The notes beneath the pieces were generated by a model, which made no database searches, was not told the DNA's origin, and saw nothing but the letters and a program-made list of their open reading frames with translations. This document shows, piece after piece, positions 13,241 through 13,553 of a DNA stretch of 13,553 nucleotides. Every line of letters begins with the position of its first letter. Within the stretch, counting starts at the first letter, position 1. A program made the translations under genes and the position numbers. The stretch is from contig WJLC01000051.1 of assembly GCA_014728745.1 (NCBI GenBank), positions 1 to 13,553 of the forward strand. Reading direction: 5' to 3'. The stretch comes from Candidatus Pacearchaeota archaeon (GTDB taxonomy: Archaea; Nanobdellota; Nanobdellia; Pacearchaeales; GW2011-AR1).

Positions 13241-13553
13241 ATGGCTTTGTTTGGAAAAAAACACAAAAAAAGAGGGGATGATGATATGACTTCCGACGAT
13301 ATTCCTGAATTACCAAAGCTTCCGGAATTACCTAGACTAGATTCTACAAAAAAATCTAAGCTCCCTCAATTACCTAGCTATCCTAAAAATATAGTTGGAA
13401 ACAAATTCTCCCAAGATGCTATTAAAGAGGCTGTTTCTGGGGAAAAAGAGGTTTATGAGGGTGGCGAGGCATTTCCTGGAGAGAAAACAATGCCTATGCA
13501 TCCTGAAAAAGCTATGGGTAAATTCTCAGAAGATATTGGAGAAAAGAAAATCC
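13241..13553 (+). CDS. LPxLP-rich protein of unknown function, 5' part
   Basis: The gene runs off the right edge; 104 codons are visible. I do not recognise a family with certainty. The protein begins MALFGKKHKKRGDDD, then has a proline/leucine repeat region (I-P-E-L-P-K-L-P-E-L-P-R-L and K-L-P-Q-L-P-S-Y-P), then a Lys/Glu/Gly-rich part without predicted structure. No signal peptide or membrane segment is visible so far. LPxLP-type repeats suggest a flexible linker or peptide docking region. It is divergent from the TFE operon with 85 bp between starts. An ATATATAT stretch (13206-13213) about 31 nt upstream is a possible TATA element. There is no Shine-Dalgarno. Confidence 0.7.
   Translation, partial: MALFGKKHKKRGDDDMTSDDIPELPKLPELPRLDSTKKSKLPQLPSYPKNIVGNKFSQDAIKEAVSGEKEVYEGGEAFPGEKTMPMHPEKAMGKFSEDIGEKKI

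Noticed and set aside
1..13553. CRISPR array, transposase, phage genes or attachment sites
   Set aside because: No regularly spaced repeats, no transposase or integrase reading frames, and no terminal inverted repeats were seen. The region looks like ordinary chromosome.

Overview
The window looks like part of an AT-rich archaeal genome, most likely a DPANN-type lineage (Pacearchaeota/Woesearchaeota-like; this is inferred from gene content and not proven). Supporting genes are the archaeal glutamyl-tRNA(Gln) amidotransferase subunits GatD and GatE, an archaeal/eukaryotic-type prolyl-tRNA synthetase, a class I lysyl-tRNA synthetase-like protein, deoxyhypusine synthase, transcription factor TFE, a DHH/DHHA1 RecJ-like protein, and compact gene packing. 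Most 5' genes are apparently leaderless, with a TATA-like octamer centred about 25-27 nt before the ATG.

Layout. (1) 1-6210 is a translation cluster. It holds gatE (5' end only, minus), a short class I LysRS-like gene (minus), a DUF1003 membrane protein (plus), gatD (minus) divergent from gatB (plus) across a 50-nt gap with one shared TATA element, tRNA-Arg(UCG) (minus), and proS (plus). (2) 6211-6691 has no recognised gene. It holds a possible 38-residue coiled-coil ORF and a promoter followed by strong RNA folds on the minus strand, a candidate unclassified noncoding RNA. (3) 6692-9768 (minus) is a tight operon read as deoxyhypusine synthase, then a fold-III PLP decarboxylase, then a DHH-family phosphoesterase. 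(4) 9935-10442 holds two convergent small membrane proteins, one being DUF378 with the only strong Shine-Dalgarno of the window. (5) 10509-13155 (minus) is an overlapping operon of TFE with long lysine-rich tails, rhomboid protease and SpoIIM-family membrane protein. (6) 13241-13553 is the start of an unrecognised LPxLP-rich protein.

How the parts fit. The first region makes aminoacyl-tRNA: GatDE amidates Glu-tRNA(Gln), GatB is the kinase/amidotransferase subunit normally working with GatA and GatC, and ProRS and tRNA-Arg are charging components. The DHS operon joins hypusination of aIF5A with a decarboxylase from the polyamine enzyme family.

The most unusual points are the candidate structured RNA at about 6470-6654, the TFE with lysine-rich tails that carry in-frame DNA duplications, and similar lysine-rich N-terminal tails on unrelated proteins (GatD, SpoIIM, DUF1003). 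Also notable are the shared TATA placed exactly midway between the gatD and gatB start codons, and the decarboxylase in which an Arg appears to replace the catalytic Cys.
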